Origin: Acidobacteriaceae bacterium
GTDB taxonomy: Bacteria > Acidobacteriota > Terriglobia > Terriglobales > Acidobacteriaceae
NCBI GenBank assembly: GCA_027365415.1
Contig: DAHXNK010000018.1
Coordinates: forward strand, 1 to 32,069
Reading direction: 5' to 3'
DNA: 32,069 nt
Made by a program: the position numbers and the translations under genes
Shown here: piece by piece, positions 30,012 to 32,069 of the stretch
Numbering within the stretch: the stretch's first letter is position 1
Layout of the letters: each line of letters starts with the position of its first letter
The notes under the pieces: model-generated
Told to the model about the DNA's origin: nothing
Seen by the model: only the letters and a program-made list of their open reading frames with translations
The model's database searches: none

Positions 30012-31358
30012 ATGGCAACAAACGAGACCGGCAACAATCCGTCTGCCGGGGTAAATACGATTACGCCCGCCAAAGGCAAGCTCGGCATTATGATCCCCGG
30101 CATGGGGGCCGTCGCCACCACATTTATGGCCGGGGTCGAGGCCGTTCGCAAGGGACTGGCCAAGCCCATCGGTTCCGTCACGCAAATGGGAACGGTGCGC
30201 TTGGGCAAGCGAACCGACAACCGAACACCGCTGGTCAAAGACTTTGTTTCCCTGGCCGGGCTGGACGATCTGGTATTCACTGGCTGGGATATTTTTCCCG
30301 GCAATATGTATGAGGCTGCCAGCACGGCGAAGGTTCTCGATAAGGATTTGCTTCAGTCCATCCGTCCATTTCTGGAATCCATTCGTCCCATGCCTGCGGT
30401 CTTCGACCAGTATTATGTCAAGCGGTTGCAGGGAACTAATGTCAAGCAGGGAAAAAACAAGCGGGAGTTAGCCGAGCAGGTGCGCGCGGACATCCGCGAG
30501 TTCAAAAAGAAGACCGAGCGTCAGGTAATGATCTGGTGCGGCTCGACGGAAATTTTTATCGAGCCGACGGTAGTACATCAGTCAATTGCCGCGTTTGAAA
30601 AGGGAATGGAAGCCAATGACGTGGCCATCGCTCCTTCGCAGATTTATGCCTACGCCGCACTGATGGAAGGCATCCCCTTCGCCAATGGCGCGCCGAATCT
30701 GACTGTCGATTTGCCAGTGATGCAGGAGCTTTCCAGAAAAAACAACGCTCCCATTTGCGGCAAAGACTTCAAGACCGGACAAACGCTCATCAAGACCGTG
30801 TTGGCCCCCGCCTTCAAGGCTCGGATGCTCGGCGTTAGCGGCTGGTACTCGACGAACATTCTGGGCAATCGCGATGGCGAGGTGCTGGACGATCCAGAGT
30901 CGTTCAAGACCAAGGAAGAATCCAAGCTGGGCGTGCTGGATTTCATCCTGCAACCAGAACTATACCCCGACCTATATGGCGATATTTACCACAAGGTTCG
31001 CATTAACTATTACCCGCCACGCGGTGATAACAAAGAGGGTTGGGACAACATCGATATCTTTGGCTGGCTGGGCTATCCCATGCAGATCAAGGTCGATTTT
31101 CTCTGTCGCGACTCGATTCTGGCCGCGCCGATTGCGCTCGATCTGGTGCTCTTTTTGGACTTGGCGGCGCGCAGCAGCGAGTTGCGCGGTCTGGGCATTC
31201 AGGAGTGGCTCAGCTTCTTCTTTAAGTCGCCCATGACACGCGAAGGACTATATCCAGAGCATGATCTGTTTATTCAGTCGATGAAGCTGAAGAACACACT
31301 GCGCTACATCCAAGGCGAGGATTTGATCACCCACCTAGGGCTGGAGTATTACGACTAA
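30012..31358 (+). CDS. ino1: Inositol-3-phosphate synthase
   Basis: A 448-residue NAD-dependent enzyme that converts glucose-6-phosphate to 1L-myo-inositol-1-phosphate (3-phosphate numbering), the committed step of inositol synthesis. The nucleotide-binding 'GIMIPGMGAVATTFMAG' is at about 25-41. Further family marks are 'FTGWDIFPGNMYEAA', 'MIWCGSTEIF', 'GWYSTNILGNRDGEVLDDP', and the catalytic C-terminal 'KVDFLCRDSILAAPIALDL'. The length fits the bacterial branch. Two starts are possible. ATG 30012 begins the normal protein, while ATG 29997 adds five residues and abuts AAGAAGG, so neither has an ideal Shine-Dalgarno spacing. It ends in a classical terminator. The product could feed inositol phospholipids or solutes; no partner gene is adjacent. 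Confidence 0.93.
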   Translation: MATNETGNNPSAGVNTITPAKGKLGIMIPGMGAVATTFMAGVEAVRKGLAKPIGSVTQMGTVRLGKRTDNRTPLVKDFVSLAGLDDLVFTGWDIFPGNMYEAASTAKVLDKDLLQSIRPFLESIRPMPAVFDQYYVKRLQGTNVKQGKNKRELAEQVRADIREFKKKTERQVMIWCGSTEIFIEPTVVHQSIAAFEKGMEANDVAIAPSQIYAYAALMEGIPFANGAPNLTVDLPVMQELSRKNNAPICGKDFKTGQTLIKTVLAPAFKARMLGVSGWYSTNILGNRDGEVLDDPESFKTKEESKLGVLDFILQPELYPDLYGDIYHKVRINYYPPRGDNKEGWDNIDIFGWLGYPMQIKVDFLCRDSILAAPIALDLVLFLDLAARSSELRGLGIQEWLSFFFKSPMTREGLYPEHDLFIQSMKLKNTLRYIQGEDLITHLGLEYYD

Positions 31359-31387
31359 GCCATCGTTCAGAATATCGAAGCTTTGCT

Positions 31388-31425
31388 ATCGACCGCAGAC
31401 AGAAGAGCGTCTGCGGTCGATTTTT
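31388..31425 (+). terminator. Rho-independent terminator of ino1
   Basis: ATCGACCGCAGAC (31388-31400) pairs perfectly with GTCTGCGGTCGAT (31409-31421), loop AGAAGAGC, followed by TTTTT. This is the clearest intrinsic terminator in the window, 29 nt after the stop. Confidence 0.92.
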
Positions 31426-31439
31426 GTTTCGGGGTGTTC

Positions 31440-32069
31440 CTAGTTCCGACCCGCAGGCCGCATGATTCTCAATAGCGGGTGGCCGTTGATGTTTTCAAGC
31501 GGAAAATAGACGAGATGCGTTTGCGGATCAACGGCTACGGTGTGTGCATGAGGCATGTTGAGCGAACCAAGTAAGGCCAGTTTTTTGTTGCGGTATTGAA
31601 AAATCGTCACGGTTCCAGACTCGGCGGAAACGTACAGCCGCTTCAGGCCGGGATCGAAGGCTAGCACATCGGGATCGTCGCCCACAGGGTAGCTCGACAG
31701 CATCTTCATCGTGTTCAGGTCAACCACAGCCAGCGAATGGTTCTTTTCTCCGGCGACGAAGGCCATGTGGTCAGCCAGGTTAAGCGCAATCCCATGAGGG
31801 TCCTCAATGCCTGGAAGTGGATATCGGCCTAAGATTCTGTTGGTTGCCGGATCGATAACAACGAGCATATTCACACCGTGTACCGCCACCAGGATGTGTC
31901 CAGATACCGGATCGTACACAGTGTTTCCCGCTCCTCCACCGAGAGGAATTGTAGTGATAAGCGTGTTGTTTGTGGCATCTATGACCGCATCTGCGCCACC
32001 ATGCTCATCGGAAACAAACACTTTCTTTACCTTCGGCGCGTATGCCAACCCGTCGGGATAGGGAATCGG
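31440..32069 (-). CDS. YncE-like beta-propeller protein, C-terminal part, cut by window edge
   Basis: The open frame enters from the right edge and ends at TAG 31440, giving 210 residues. It shows repeated blades of the YVTN/YncE type: 'VFVSDEHGGADAVIDATNN', 'HILVAVHGVNMLVVIDPATN', 'MAFVAGEKNHSLAVVDLNT', 'KRLYVSAESGTVTIFQ'. Each blade pairs a 'vyVs' strand with a 'vvvID..t' strand. Such proteins are usually exported. The signal peptide, if any, lies outside the window, so there is no real start here (the TTG at 32048 is internal). The specific role is unknown. Confidence 0.82.
   Translation of the reverse strand, partial: PIPYPDGLAYAPKVKKVFVSDEHGGADAVIDATNNTLITTIPLGGGAGNTVYDPVSGHILVAVHGVNMLVVIDPATNRILGRYPLPGIEDPHGIALNLADHMAFVAGEKNHSLAVVDLNTMKMLSSYPVGDDPDVLAFDPGLKRLYVSAESGTVTIFQYRNKKLALLGSLNMPHAHTVAVDPQTHLVYFPLENINGHPLLRIMRPAGRN

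Noticed and set aside
1-32069. tRNA or rRNA genes
   Set aside because: I looked for T-loop strings of the GGTTCGAATCC type and for rRNA core sequences and saw none; a tRNAscan-SE run would settle it.

Overview
The window looks like chromosomal DNA of an acidobacterium (Terriglobales/Acidobacteriaceae type). This is inferred from gene content: a large exported PIG-L/LmbE deacetylase with NEW3 and amidotransferase-like tails, a secreted DUF885 protein, a BrxA/BrxB bacilliredoxin, a full-length MetH beside a lone nuoI, and scattered hairpin repeats of the CCCATTCAAGCC type. No rRNA, tRNA, CRISPR array, IS element or prophage is visible. Most of it is housekeeping, with the accessory signal concentrated at the left edge, in 15.9-17.7 kb and in the short gaps between genes.

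Layout. 1-3.0 kb: the end of a surface-polysaccharide locus, with a flippase cut by the window edge, a 29-codon remnant of a family-2 glycosyltransferase, a DxD glycosyltransferase and a GT9 heptosyltransferase-like enzyme. 3.0-7.1 kb: nuoI and metH. 7.2-10.3 kb: a glucosaminidase-domain protein and a large exported protein of unknown function. 10.3-15.9 kb: a MATE transporter, galactokinase, and the PIG-L protein. 15.9-17.7 kb: repeats, a doubtful small ORF and heme A synthase. 17.7-21.0 kb, minus strand: bacilliredoxin, DUF885 protein, proC. 21.1-22.2 kb: murB, whose 3' end overlaps that of the convergent modC. 22.1-24.8 kb, minus strand: a compact, translationally coupled molybdate operon (HTH-TOBE regulator, modA, modB, modC). 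24.9-27.7 kb: thrC-thrB (ATGA overlap), then trxA. 27.8-32.1 kb: a small His-rich membrane protein, a YycJ-like metallo-hydrolase, a zinc-finger membrane protein, inositol-3-phosphate synthase with a strong terminator, and a beta-propeller protein cut by the right edge.

The most interesting signal is not a gene. Seven genes (nuoI, the 856-aa exported protein, PIG-L, DUF885, murB, HTH-TOBE, the metallo-hydrolase) have a TANNNT -10-like hexamer exactly 6 nt before the start codon and no convincing Shine-Dalgarno sequence at a usual distance. galK has TACAAT 8 nt before its ATG. This is the layout expected of leaderless mRNAs. Genes in the same window with clear Shine-Dalgarno sequences (trxA, proC, bacilliredoxin, glycosyltransferase, small membrane protein) lack it. 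Second is a perfect 18-bp palindrome upstream of the HTH-TOBE/mod operon, a candidate operator for a regulator that carries the TOBE domain missing from ModC.
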